This document shows, one piece after another, positions 46,524 through 54,856 of a stretch of 64,000 bases of DNA. Origin of the DNA: Mediannikoviicoccus vaginalis. GTDB taxonomy: Bacteria > Bacillota > Clostridia > Tissierellales > Peptoniphilaceae. The stretch lies in assembly GCF_928097925.1 (NCBI RefSeq), contig NZ_CAKMRI010000001.1, positions 248,001-312,000 of the forward strand, written 5' to 3'. Under the pieces are notes generated by a model. That model did no database searches. It saw nothing but the letters and a program-made list of their open reading frames with translations, and had not been told where the DNA came from. A program made the translations under genes and the position numbers. Numbering within the stretch: position 1 is the first letter of the stretch; every line of letters begins with the position of its first letter.

Positions 46524-46965
46524 TAGAGACTTAGACTTTGAAATACCTGAAGAAATAATAAAGGATTTTGAAAAATCCACAGAAGTTATTTTAGAAATGG
46601 AAAATATTAGGGAAGATGTGGAGGTTTCTGTTTCTTTTGTAAATGAAGATGAGATAAAAGAACTCAATAGAGATTACAGAGACAAAGATAAGATTACAGA
46701 TGTTTTATCATTTCCAACAGAAATGGATTACCACATAGAGGGAGTTCCTCTTATTTTAGGAGACGTGGTAATTTGTTCTAAGAGAGCAAAAGAACAATCA
46801 GAAGAGTTCGGACACTCATTTCAAAGAGAACTAGTATATCTATTTGTTCACTCAATGTTTCATCTTCTTGGCTATGATCATCTTGTTGAAGACGAGAAGC
46901 TTTTGATGAGACAAAAAGAAAAAGAGGCTTTGAAGAGAATAGGGATATTTAAAAATGAAGGATAA
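46504..46965 (+). CDS. ybeY: Endoribonuclease YbeY
   Basis: Zinc-dependent RNase involved in 16S rRNA 3' maturation and 70S quality control. The metal motif is HSMFHLLGYDH at about 115-125, which keeps the three His ligands but has Ser where most homologues have Gly. TDVLSFP and LGDVVI are also typical. Length 153 aa. It overlaps phoH at its start and dgkA at its end. Confidence 0.95.
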   Translation: MIILIDNRDLDFEIPEEIIKDFEKSTEVILEMENIREDVEVSVSFVNEDEIKELNRDYRDKDKITDVLSFPTEMDYHIEGVPLILGDVVICSKRAKEQSEEFGHSFQRELVYLFVHSMFHLLGYDHLVEDEKLLMRQKEKEALKRIGIFKNEG

Positions 46966-47680
46966 TCATTTTAAAAACAAAGATTTAATCGAGAGTTTTA
47001 ACCATGCCATAGATGGAATCGTTTATACATTTAAAAACGAAGGAAACTTTAAAAGGCACATATGGATGGCTATACTTGTTGCAATAGTAAGCCTATTTTT
47101 TGACCTGTCTAGAGTTGAAATGGCCATATTATGTATAACCATAAGTTTCGTTATCTTTGCTGAAATGATTAATACAACTATTGAAAATGTTGTTGACCTC
47201 GTCTATGAATATTATGAACCTAGGGCAAAGATTGCAAAGGATGTTGGTGCAGGTGCGGTTTTGGTATCAGCACTAAATTCTGTTTTTGTGGGATATTTTA
47301 TCTTTTATGATAGAATCGTTCCGTTTACTAATATCGCAATTTTTAAAATTCAAAATTCGCCAATTCACCTAACATTTATTGCCCTAGTTATTGTAATACT
47401 TTCAACTTTGTTATTTAAGTCATATTTTTACAAGGATAGGGGAAGTCATTTAAAGGGTGGGACCGTTAGTGGTCATTCTGCAATTGCATTTTGCTTAGCG
47501 ATGATAATAATCTTTTTAGCACAAAATGCACTAATAACAACCCTAGCACTTTTACTAGCTCTACTTGTGGCAGAGTCGAGAGTTGAAGCAAAAATACATT
47601 ATGTTTCTGATGTAATATTCGGAGCGATATTGGGAACATTAATAGCTACTATACTTTTTAAAGTCATATTTATAATTTAA
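46955..47680 (+). CDS. Undecaprenol/diacylglycerol kinase fused to a PAP2 phosphatase-like domain
   Basis: Two-domain membrane protein. Residues 1-115 form a DgkA-type kinase with three helices and the catalytic pattern E70, N73 and E77 (AEMINTTIENVVDL). In Gram-positives this domain phosphorylates undecaprenol. Residues about 130-241 form a PAP2-like domain with SGHS (172-175) and R209...H215...D219, the remnants of the acid phosphatase motifs 2 and 3. The fusion could put phosphorylation and dephosphorylation of lipid carriers in one chain. It lies between ybeY and era, where stand-alone dgkA normally is. Confidence 0.88.
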   Translation: MKDNHFKNKDLIESFNHAIDGIVYTFKNEGNFKRHIWMAILVAIVSLFFDLSRVEMAILCITISFVIFAEMINTTIENVVDLVYEYYEPRAKIAKDVGAGAVLVSALNSVFVGYFIFYDRIVPFTNIAIFKIQNSPIHLTFIALVIVILSTLLFKSYFYKDRGSHLKGGTVSGHSAIAFCLAMIIIFLAQNALITTLALLLALLVAESRVEAKIHYVSDVIFGAILGTLIATILFKVIFII

Positions 47681-47690
47681 CGGAGGTAAG

Positions 47691-48575
47691 ATGTTCAAAT
47701 CAGGATTTATTTCAATAATAGGAAGGTCTAATGTTGGGAAATCAACATTTTTAAATAAGGTAATAGGTGAGAGAATATCTATTGTATCAAGTAGACCTCA
47801 AACAACAAGAAATAATATTAAATTTATATATACGGACGACAAAATGCAATGTATCTTCATAGATACTCCAGGAATACAAAAACCTAAGAACAAATTAGGT
47901 GAGTTTATGTTGGAGTCAGCCACATCTGCATTTAAAGACGTTGACATAATAACTTATATAGTAGATAATTCAGGTGTTATAGGAGAAAATGAAAATTATA
48001 TAATTTCAAAATTAAAAGAAGAGAAAAAACCGATAATACTTCTTATTAATAAAACGGATATAATATCTGAAGAAAGAACTCAAGAGATAATAAAGACTTT
48101 TGAAGAATTTGGAATTTTTGATATAATACTTCCTATTTCTGCACTTACAGGAAGGAATATAGACGAATACTTTGAAACTATTTACGAAATGTTACCAGAA
48201 GGGCCTAAATACTATGATGAAGATGAAATAACAGATCAAAGTGTAAGATCTATTTGTGCAGAAATAGTTAGAGAAAAGGCATTATTATTTTTACAGGAAG
48301 AAGTACCTCATGGTATTAATATTGAAATAAATAAGTTTAAAAAGCGTGAAAATAGAGAACTTTATGATATAGAAGCCACCATATTAGTAGAAAAGAAGAG
48401 TCATAAGGGAATAGTCATTGGAAAAGGTGGCGAGATGATTAAAAAAATAGGTATGACCGCAAGAACCGACATGGAAACTTTTTTGGACTCACAGGTGAAT
48501 TTGAGATTGTGGGTTAAAATTGATGCGGATTGGAGAAATAATCTAAACAAGTTACAAAACTTTGGTTACAAATAA
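47691..48575 (+). CDS. era: GTPase Era
   Basis: Ribosome assembly GTPase that binds the 3' end of 16S rRNA. G1 is GRSNVGKS at 11-18, the effector region has RPQTTRNNIKFIYT, G3 is DTPGIQKPKN, and G4 is NKTD near 123. The KH domain at the C-terminus (about 205-290) has KKSHKGIVIGKGGEMIKKIG. Length 294 aa is normal. It follows dgkA and precedes recO in the conserved order. Confidence 0.97.
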   Translation: MFKSGFISIIGRSNVGKSTFLNKVIGERISIVSSRPQTTRNNIKFIYTDDKMQCIFIDTPGIQKPKNKLGEFMLESATSAFKDVDIITYIVDNSGVIGENENYIISKLKEEKKPIILLINKTDIISEERTQEIIKTFEEFGIFDIILPISALTGRNIDEYFETIYEMLPEGPKYYDEDEITDQSVRSICAEIVREKALLFLQEEVPHGINIEINKFKKRENRELYDIEATILVEKKSHKGIVIGKGGEMIKKIGMTARTDMETFLDSQVNLRLWVKIDADWRNNLNKLQNFGYK

Positions 48576-49294
48576 TGGAAACAAGACAGACTAAGATAAT
48601 AGTATTAAATCATTTTAAGATTAGAGAAAACTCACAGATATTAAATTGTTTTAGTAGAGACTTTGGAAAGATTGATTTGAATATAAGCTCAAAGGGCACA
48701 AAGAACTCGGTGAAGTTTATGGATATATTTTCAGAGCACTATGCAAACATAGTACCAAAACAAGAAATATCTTTTTTGAAAGAAAGTGATTTAATAGCCT
48801 CAAATTATGGAATAACTAAAAGCAAAAACAAAACAGTATTAGGAAATATTGTTATAGAAATATTAAGTAAGATTTTTCCAAAGCTTGTTCCAGATGAAAA
48901 AATTTATGATCTTACTTCATCTTATTTAAGTCATTTGGCCAAGGGAAATAATGAAAACTTACTTACTATTGCCTATATATTAAAGCTACTTGGAATAACA
49001 GGATATAGAACAACATTTAACTTTTCAGAACAAGAGCTGGTTAAGAATAGAAATTATTATTATAATATAGATGAAGGAAGTATCTATATTAGACCAATTT
49101 CGGATACGCCAACAATTGTTTTAGATTATAATCAATGTATCCTAATTAGGAATTTATTATTTGCAAAATTCAAAGAAATTCCAGACATAAATTATGAAGA
49201 TGGCTATTTTCTTTTAAAAGCTGTTTTAAAAACGGTTATAAACATATTTGAATTATCAAAATTAAATTCTGTTTCATATTTAAAACAGAATTAG
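48575..49294 (+). CDS. recO: DNA repair protein RecO
   Basis: RecFOR pathway mediator that anneals DNA and helps load RecA onto SSB-coated strands. The N-terminal OB-fold is recognisable (TKIIVLNHFKIRENSQILNCFSRDFGKI), and FSEHYANIVPKQEISFLKESD matches the family. The C-terminal helical domain is divergent and the zinc-binding cysteines of many RecO proteins are missing. Length 239 aa. Its identity rests largely on the N-terminal fold and on the era-recO order. Confidence 0.9.
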   Translation: METRQTKIIVLNHFKIRENSQILNCFSRDFGKIDLNISSKGTKNSVKFMDIFSEHYANIVPKQEISFLKESDLIASNYGITKSKNKTVLGNIVIEILSKIFPKLVPDEKIYDLTSSYLSHLAKGNNENLLTIAYILKLLGITGYRTTFNFSEQELVKNRNYYYNIDEGSIYIRPISDTPTIVLDYNQCILIRNLLFAKFKEIPDINYEDGYFLLKAVLKTVINIFELSKLNSVSYLKQN

Positions 49295-49304
49295 GAAGGT
49301 AATA

Positions 49305-50837
49305 ATGAGTAATGAATTATTAATTGAGATAGGAATAGATGGTTTACCGTATAATCTTTATGATGTTGCGGTGAACTCTCTTAAAGAGTCTATTAGAAAG
49401 AAACTAAAAGATTTAAAAATTTCCTACTCAGATTTAAAAATCAACTATAGCAAAAATAGAATTTTATTTAACTTTAATTTTATAGACCAAGAATATTCGG
49501 AAAAATTCCTGGTCGATTTTATAGTTAAAACTTTAAATACCATATATATTCCAATTAAAGGGCTGAAATATTCAAATAATCTATGGGATTATATTATTTG
49601 GGTTCAAGGAGTAGAAGATGATAAGATTTTAGACTTTTCCGAAACTGACTTATCCAATAGAAATGACGATATTGCATTTTTTAAGATTAATAATATTGAG
49701 TCTTATAAGGAAAAACTGGCAGAAAATAATATAATATTTGAAAACGAAAAGAGAAAAGAATATTTTCGAAAGGCAGCTAATAAAATTGCAAAAGAACATG
49801 GTAGTCAATTTAATAATATAGACTATATGCTTGAAAATTTTATAGTTGAGTATAACATGCCTCATCCGGTGGTTGCTTCCTTTAATCAAGAGATTTTAAA
49901 ATTTCCTAAAGAACTAATAATTTCAATTCTTATGGATATTTGTAATGTAGTTCCTCTTTTTACAGATAAGGGTCAGATTATGCCTTATTATATTCTATGT
50001 ATAGAGAAAAATCGAAAAAATGATGAGCTATATATAAATAACTTGATACAAGAAATTGAAGAAGAGATATCAGCTGTTTTAAATAAATGGAATAAAGTTC
50101 TTGAAAAAGACTATTCCTACTATTATGAAAATATGAAAGAAATGACACTAAAAGATAGAGTTGGTACCCTATATGACAAAACCTTAAGGATAAAAGAACT
50201 TTCTATTATAGTTGGCGAATATCTTTTAGTGGGAGATGAAACGGAAGAAAATCTTGAAATGGCTTCGGAAATTGCTAAATTTGATTTAACAACAGATATA
50301 GTAAAGTCCTATCCTCAGCTAAAGGGAGTAGTAGGATGCTTATACTCTAAAAAGATGGGAAATAATGATATAGTATCAAATACGGTTATAGATCATTACA
50401 GACCGAGATTTTTCCACGATAGTATACCAAAATCTACGGCTGCAAAAGTTTTAAGCTTAGCAGATAAGCTTGATGAGATAACTAATTATTTCATATATTC
50501 AAAAATTAATGATAGTATTTCAGAGTATCAGACCTCTGAGATAAGACGATATGCTTCGGCAATTATTAAATTGATTTTAAATGAAAGATGGAATTTAGAC
50601 ATATCGAGATTGATAGATGATAATCTTTATCTTTATATAAAGAATGGCAATATGGTTTTAGACTCGGATGAACTTAAGAGAGATATATACCAATTTATAA
50701 TATTAAAATTCAGAGAAGATGTAGTTAAAAACTATAGTGACTATTGTAGGATTGATAGCTTAATCGATGAACATCCAAATAATTTATTGGAAGCATATGA
50801 GAGCTTACTAAAAGGGGATTCATATGACAAAGAATAA
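49305..50837 (+). CDS. Shortened orphan glycyl-tRNA synthetase beta-subunit homologue
   Basis: A 510-aa protein that aligns by eye with the bacterial GlyRS beta subunit (about 690 aa) from its first residues: LLIEIGIDGLPY matches the LLxEIGTEELPA start. The clearest region, about 345-430, has YPQLKGVVGCLYS, IDHYRPRF, PKSTAAKVLSLADKLDEI and EIRRYASAIIKLIL, matching the beta-subunit HD-like domain. The TPRR and KGP sequences of the N-terminal half are eroded, and the last ~130 residues, most of the anticodon-binding domain, are absent. It lies in the classic glyQ-glyS slot between recO and ppsR, but glyQ is gone. The organism charges glycine with the enzyme at 11.2 kb. The frame is intact, so it is probably expressed with an unknown role. 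Confidence 0.8.
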   Translation: MSNELLIEIGIDGLPYNLYDVAVNSLKESIRKKLKDLKISYSDLKINYSKNRILFNFNFIDQEYSEKFLVDFIVKTLNTIYIPIKGLKYSNNLWDYIIWVQGVEDDKILDFSETDLSNRNDDIAFFKINNIESYKEKLAENNIIFENEKRKEYFRKAANKIAKEHGSQFNNIDYMLENFIVEYNMPHPVVASFNQEILKFPKELIISILMDICNVVPLFTDKGQIMPYYILCIEKNRKNDELYINNLIQEIEEEISAVLNKWNKVLEKDYSYYYENMKEMTLKDRVGTLYDKTLRIKELSIIVGEYLLVGDETEENLEMASEIAKFDLTTDIVKSYPQLKGVVGCLYSKKMGNNDIVSNTVIDHYRPRFFHDSIPKSTAAKVLSLADKLDEITNYFIYSKINDSISEYQTSEIRRYASAIIKLILNERWNLDISRLIDDNLYLYIKNGNMVLDSDELKRDIYQFIILKFREDVVKNYSDYCRIDSLIDEHPNNLLEAYESLLKGDSYDKE

Positions 50838-51624
50838 AAATATAATAATTATTTCAGATTCTACAGGAGAGACTGCTTCAAATGTTACAGATGCAATAAA
50901 GGTTCACTTTGATATTGAACAATTAAACGTTGTGAAATTTCATAATATCATGTCCAATGAAGAAATAGATAAGATATTTGATGAAGTTAAGGGAGATAAT
51001 TTAATATACTCTACCATTGTGAATAGAGAGTTGTTAAAATATCTTAGAAGTAAATGCAATGAAAACAAGTTTTTGTTTGTAGATTTATTTGAAGCGCCAC
51101 TTGCTGCAGCAGAAACCTTTTTTAATCAAGAGGCAAAGAGAGAGGCTGCTCTTTCTCATCAACTAGGGGAAGAGTACTTCGAAAAGATTAGTGCTGTAGA
51201 ATTTGCGATGAAATATGATGATGGGAAAGATCCTAAGGGAATAGCCCTTGCGGATATAGTTTTGCTTGGAATTTCTAGAACATCTAAAACCCCATTATCA
51301 TTAAACTTAGCTTTTAAAAATTATAAGGTTTGTAACATACCAATAGTTCCAGAAATTGAACCACCAAAGGAGTTATTTAACGTTGATTCTAAAAAGATAT
51401 TTGGACTTATTATTGATCAAGACAAATTAAATGAAATTAGACAAAAAAGATTAGAATCCCTTGGCATATATTCCTTTGCAGAATATAGTTCCAATGATAG
51501 AATAGATAAAGAATTAAACTATGCAATGGAATTATATGAAAAAATTGGTTGTAAGATAATCAATGTTACAAATAAAACCATAGAAGAAACTTCAGTGGAA
51601 ATTATTTCGAATTTTGAATCATAA
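50824..51624 (+). CDS. ppsR: Pyruvate, phosphate dikinase regulatory protein
   Basis: Bifunctional kinase/pyrophosphorylase (DUF299, YqfL family) that switches pyruvate phosphate dikinase or PEP synthase off by ADP-dependent threonine phosphorylation and on again by phosphorolysis. Motifs: IISDSTGETA at the start, EFAMKYDDG, and the P-loop GISRTSKTPLS near 150-160. Length 266 aa is normal. It overlaps the beta-like gene by 14 bases, as yqfL follows glyS in Bacillus. The target dikinase gene is not in the window. Confidence 0.94.
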   Translation: MTKNKNIIIISDSTGETASNVTDAIKVHFDIEQLNVVKFHNIMSNEEIDKIFDEVKGDNLIYSTIVNRELLKYLRSKCNENKFLFVDLFEAPLAAAETFFNQEAKREAALSHQLGEEYFEKISAVEFAMKYDDGKDPKGIALADIVLLGISRTSKTPLSLNLAFKNYKVCNIPIVPEIEPPKELFNVDSKKIFGLIIDQDKLNEIRQKRLESLGIYSFAEYSSNDRIDKELNYAMELYEKIGCKIINVTNKTIEETSVEIISNFES

Positions 51625-51637
51625 CAGGAGAATTTAA

Positions 51638-52960
51638 TTGAAAAAAAGAAAGATTTTTATTACTATATTAGCTTTTATAGCAATAATTTATTTTGGTGGA
51701 GTTTATGTTTTTTCCAATTACACATATCCCAATACAAAAGTTAATGGAGTTGAGGTTCCACTTAAAAAGATACATGAAGTATTTGAAACTAGTAGATTTC
51801 AAGATATAAAAATAGAAGATAAAGATGGTAACGAGTACACTCTGAACCCAAAAAAACTTGGGTTTAAGTCAAATTGGGAAAAAGAAATAGTTGTTGACCA
51901 ACAAGAGTTTTTATGGCCAATACAAATTTTTAAGAGCCATACTTATAATAATAAATTGATTAGAGAGGTTAACACTGAGAATTTAAATAAATGGATTTAT
52001 AGTTCCGACTTAATAAAGAAACAAGTAAATCCTGTGGATGCAAATATAGTATTTGAAGATGGGAATTATGTTCTTAATAAAGAAATAGAAGGAAACAAAC
52101 TAAATATTGAAAAACTTACCAAAGGGATTGAAGATGCATTTTTAAGTTTTGAAGATAGTTTAAAACTTGATAAAGACTATTATATTTTTCCAGAAATTTA
52201 TGAAGATGACTTGAAGGAAAAATATAATTCATTAAGTAAATTAGCAGATAAAAATATAACATTAGTCTTACAAGATGGCAAAGAAGAGCCTATTACTGAC
52301 TATGAAAAGTTTGTTGATGAAAAAACTTATGAAGTGTCAAAAGACAAAGTAAAAGATTTTGTAATGGAATTGAAATCTAAATATGACAATCTAAGGGCAG
52401 AAAGAGATTTTACTACATTTAGTGGGAATAAAATTAAAGTTTCTGGAGGAAACTTTGGCGTCCAAATCAATAGAGATAAAACTACGGATGCAATTTATAA
52501 TAGCCTAACCAACGATGCAGATAATAAAATCCCTATAGTCTATTCCAGTGAAGCCATAAATAATGGAGAAATCGGAAACACCTATATAGAAATATCTATT
52601 GCGGATCAAAGAATGATCTATTACAAAAATGGAGAAGTAATTGCAGACACTCCTATTGTAACAGGACTACCTAATGGAAGATATAATACGCCAAGAGGTG
52701 TTTGGAAGGTTTGGATTAAAAATCAAGATAGATATCTAAGAGGATTAAATGCAGATGGATCCAAATACGAAAGCTGGGTTAACTATTGGATGCAAATAGA
52801 CTATACGGGTGTTGGAATTCATGATGCCTATTGGCAAAGCTCATTTGGAGGTAAGAGATACCTTTGGGCAGGAAGTCATGGATGTATTAACACACCGCTT
52901 AAATCCATGAGAACAATATATGAGAATACGGAGATGGGAACACCAGTTATTGTTTATTAA
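51638..52960 (+). CDS. L,D-transpeptidase (YkuD) with peptidoglycan-binding domain
   Basis: Membrane-anchored transpeptidase that makes 3-3 cross-links or attaches proteins to peptidoglycan. An N-terminal membrane helix or signal anchor lies at 5-25. The middle (about 30-305) resembles the VanW/PG-binding_4 repeats common before YkuD domains. The YkuD domain (about 312-440) ends with the catalytic motif SHGCIN (413-418, nucleophile Cys416) and has GIHDAY with a conserved His near 395. Start is TTG after ACAGGAGAA. A terminator follows. Confidence 0.92.
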   Translation: MKKRKIFITILAFIAIIYFGGVYVFSNYTYPNTKVNGVEVPLKKIHEVFETSRFQDIKIEDKDGNEYTLNPKKLGFKSNWEKEIVVDQQEFLWPIQIFKSHTYNNKLIREVNTENLNKWIYSSDLIKKQVNPVDANIVFEDGNYVLNKEIEGNKLNIEKLTKGIEDAFLSFEDSLKLDKDYYIFPEIYEDDLKEKYNSLSKLADKNITLVLQDGKEEPITDYEKFVDEKTYEVSKDKVKDFVMELKSKYDNLRAERDFTTFSGNKIKVSGGNFGVQINRDKTTDAIYNSLTNDADNKIPIVYSSEAINNGEIGNTYIEISIADQRMIYYKNGEVIADTPIVTGLPNGRYNTPRGVWKVWIKNQDRYLRGLNADGSKYESWVNYWMQIDYTGVGIHDAYWQSSFGGKRYLWAGSHGCINTPLKSMRTIYENTEMGTPVIVY

Positions 52961-52986
52961 AGCTACCTATTAAGGTGGCTTTTTTA
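52961..52986 (+). terminator. Terminator after the L,D-transpeptidase
   Basis: Arms AGCTACC and GGTGGCT (one G-T pair) with a six-base loop, then TTTTT. Confidence 0.75.
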
Positions 52987-53033
52987 ATGAAAAAATTTCG
53001 AAAATCTTAAAAATTACCTATATTTTACTTTTT

Positions 53034-53072
53034 TGTAACAATTTCGTAAGATTTTTGTAACTATTCTGTAAC
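53034..53072 (+). promoter_or_regulatory. Four tandem WalR-like hexamers
   Basis: TGTAAC (53034), CGTAAG (53045), TGTAAC (53056) and TGTAAC (53067) occur at exact 11-base steps, each separated by five bases. This matches the WalR (YycF) consensus, two TGTWAH hexamers with a five-base spacer, here doubled. The last hexamer ends five bases before the -35 of the following gene, an activator position. The gene downstream is a peptidoglycan hydrolase, the classic WalR target. Confidence 0.65.
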
Positions 53073-53077
53073 TTTTG

Positions 53078-53106
53078 TTGACATATTGAAAAAGTTCCTT
53101 TACTAT
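53078..53106 (+). promoter_or_regulatory. Promoter of the NlpC/P60 gene
   Basis: Consensus -35 TTGACA (53078-53083), exactly 17 bases, and -10 TACTAT (53101-53106), 34 bases before the start codon. Confidence 0.8.
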
Positions 53107-53140
53107 TATTGTAGTAGAATTTTGGGAGGAAAATAATACT

Positions 53141-54625
53141 ATGAACAAGAAGAGACTTGGAGCTTTTAGTTTAGCTTCAGTAATGATAATTTCAGGGACG
53201 GTATATTCGAAAGAAACAATAAAAGGACTTATATCAGAAAAACCTGAAACATATGTTGAATCAATTTCAACAATTAAAAAGACTGTGAATTATTCAAATG
53301 ATAATTTCAAGAATATAAAATCTGAGGAACCTAAGGTATCTGAAGAAAAAACAGAGTACATTGCTAGTTTAGAAAACTTAAATGAAGATTCTAAATTAGA
53401 AAAAAATACCGTTTCTGTAAATTATGTAAATAATAATGTAGAACAAAAAGAAAACAAAGTACAAGAGATTAAAGTACAAGAAAAAGAAGTTAAAGAAGAT
53501 GTAGAGCTTAGCTCAGTATCTAAAGAAGAAGTTAAAACTGAAAATGTTGTGGAAGATTCTAAAAAGGTAGAAGAATCAAAACCTATAGAAAAAGAAGAAT
53601 CAGAAGTTCCAGTTGTTTCAGGAAATACTCTTTCAGATACAGATAAAGAGATAATAGCACCTACAATCGAAACAGATGAGTCTAAGGTTATAGAACTTCC
53701 TGTAAAGGGATATATAACTAGAAACTTAAATGTTAGATCATCCGCTGTAATAGATGATAATAATATAGTGGGAGTTTTACCAGTTGGTTCAGAAATTTCA
53801 GGAACAGAATCAAATGGCTGGATTAAAATATCCTATGAAGGGAAAACAGCTTATATTTCTCGTGATTTCATTTCAAATACAAAAGTAAAAGTAGAAGAAC
53901 CAGAAGCTGAAAAAGTTGAAGAAACAAAAGAAGAAAAACCTGAAGTTAAAGAACAAGCAAAAGATCCTGTAAAAGATGAAGCTCCAGAAAAAGCTGTCGA
54001 AGGATGGTTAACTTCAGCTTTAAACCTTAGAGAAGGACAAGGTACAGACACAAAAATACTTACTGTTATACCTAAGGGTACTAAAGTTTCAGGAATTGAA
54101 TCAAATGGCTGGGTTAAAATAAAATATAATTCTTTAACTGGATATGTTGCTAAGTCCTATATATCAGATAAAGAAGTTAAGGTTGAAGAAGTTAAAGAAG
54201 AAGTTGAAGAAATAAAAGAATCTACAAATAATGTTAGTTCAAACGCAGCTATTAATAATATTGTAGGAGATGCATATAAGTATTTAGGATATAAATATGT
54301 TTATGCTTCAGCAAATCCTTCAGTAGGCTTTGACTGCTCAGGTCTTGTTTACTATCTATATAAGACACATGCTGGTGTAACATTAAATAGAAGCTCAAGA
54401 GATCAAGCTTTAAATGGATACGCTGTAAGTAGAGATAACTTAAAACCAGGAGATTTATTATTCTTCTCAACATTTGGTGGAAATAGAATTACACATGTTG
54501 GATTATATGTGGGAGATGGTAAAATGATTCATGCTTCTACACCAAAAGAAGGAGTTATAATAACTGATGTAAACTCTAGTTACTATGTAAAGAATTTTAT
54601 GACAGCAAGAAGAGTTTTAGACTAA
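53141..54625 (+). CDS. Secreted SH3b-NlpC/P60 peptidoglycan endopeptidase
   Basis: Cell-wall hydrolase that cuts peptide stems. A signal peptide covers about 1-23. A long Glu/Lys/Val-rich disordered stretch (about 24-185) is followed by two bacterial SH3 domains at about 187-245 and 286-343, each with RxLNxR/LNLRE and a SNGWxKI core, separated by another charged linker. The NlpC/P60 domain (about 370-494) has catalytic Cys399 in GFDCSGL, His452 in THVGLYVG and His464 in MIHAS. Secreted. Regulated probably by the WalR-like sites and the strong promoter upstream. Confidence 0.94.
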   Translation: MNKKRLGAFSLASVMIISGTVYSKETIKGLISEKPETYVESISTIKKTVNYSNDNFKNIKSEEPKVSEEKTEYIASLENLNEDSKLEKNTVSVNYVNNNVEQKENKVQEIKVQEKEVKEDVELSSVSKEEVKTENVVEDSKKVEESKPIEKEESEVPVVSGNTLSDTDKEIIAPTIETDESKVIELPVKGYITRNLNVRSSAVIDDNNIVGVLPVGSEISGTESNGWIKISYEGKTAYISRDFISNTKVKVEEPEAEKVEETKEEKPEVKEQAKDPVKDEAPEKAVEGWLTSALNLREGQGTDTKILTVIPKGTKVSGIESNGWVKIKYNSLTGYVAKSYISDKEVKVEEVKEEVEEIKESTNNVSSNAAINNIVGDAYKYLGYKYVYASANPSVGFDCSGLVYYLYKTHAGVTLNRSSRDQALNGYAVSRDNLKPGDLLFFSTFGGNRITHVGLYVGDGKMIHASTPKEGVIITDVNSSYYVKNFMTARRVLD

Positions 54626-54640
54626 AAATTGATTATTAGA

Positions 54641-54666
54641 AGATGGGTAAGTGCCCATCTTTTTTT
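54641..54666 (+). terminator. Terminator after the NlpC/P60 gene
   Basis: Stem AGATGGG / CCCATCT with a six-base loop and TTTTTT. Confidence 0.85.
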
Positions 54667-54687
54667 ATGGTTCTAAAGAATCCGTTG

Positions 54688-54718
54688 GGGGATGCTAACC
54701 TATAAAGTTGGCATCTCC
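54688..54718. repeat. Hairpin between the NlpC gene and the ISL3 element
   Basis: GGGGATGC and AAC pair with GTT and GCATCTCC around a seven-base loop. It is a strong stem but has no good T-run; it is outside the IS inverted repeats. Function unknown. Confidence 0.5.
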
Positions 54719-54798
54719 TCTTATTTATACATCATTATTCACTTACTTTTAAAAGACCTAACTAAATAGTCACTTTTTTACTGTTTTTAGGTTCACTT

Positions 54799-54818
54799 AA
54801 TAAGCCTATAGGCTTATT
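54799..54818 (+). terminator. Palindromic terminator-like hairpin inside the IS
   Basis: AATAAGCC / GGCTTATT around TATA, followed by TTTTCC on the plus strand. It lies past the transposase stop and could block plus-strand transcripts entering the element. Confidence 0.5.
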
Positions 54819-54856
54819 TTTCCTAAAAGCTAATTCTTTTATTCAGTTCTTGTATA

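Noticed and set aside
53300-54240. Repeated Lys/Glu/Val codons in the NlpC/P60 gene considered as a DNA repeat array
   Set aside because: They are low-complexity protein linkers between the signal peptide, SH3 and catalytic domains, with no regular DNA period.
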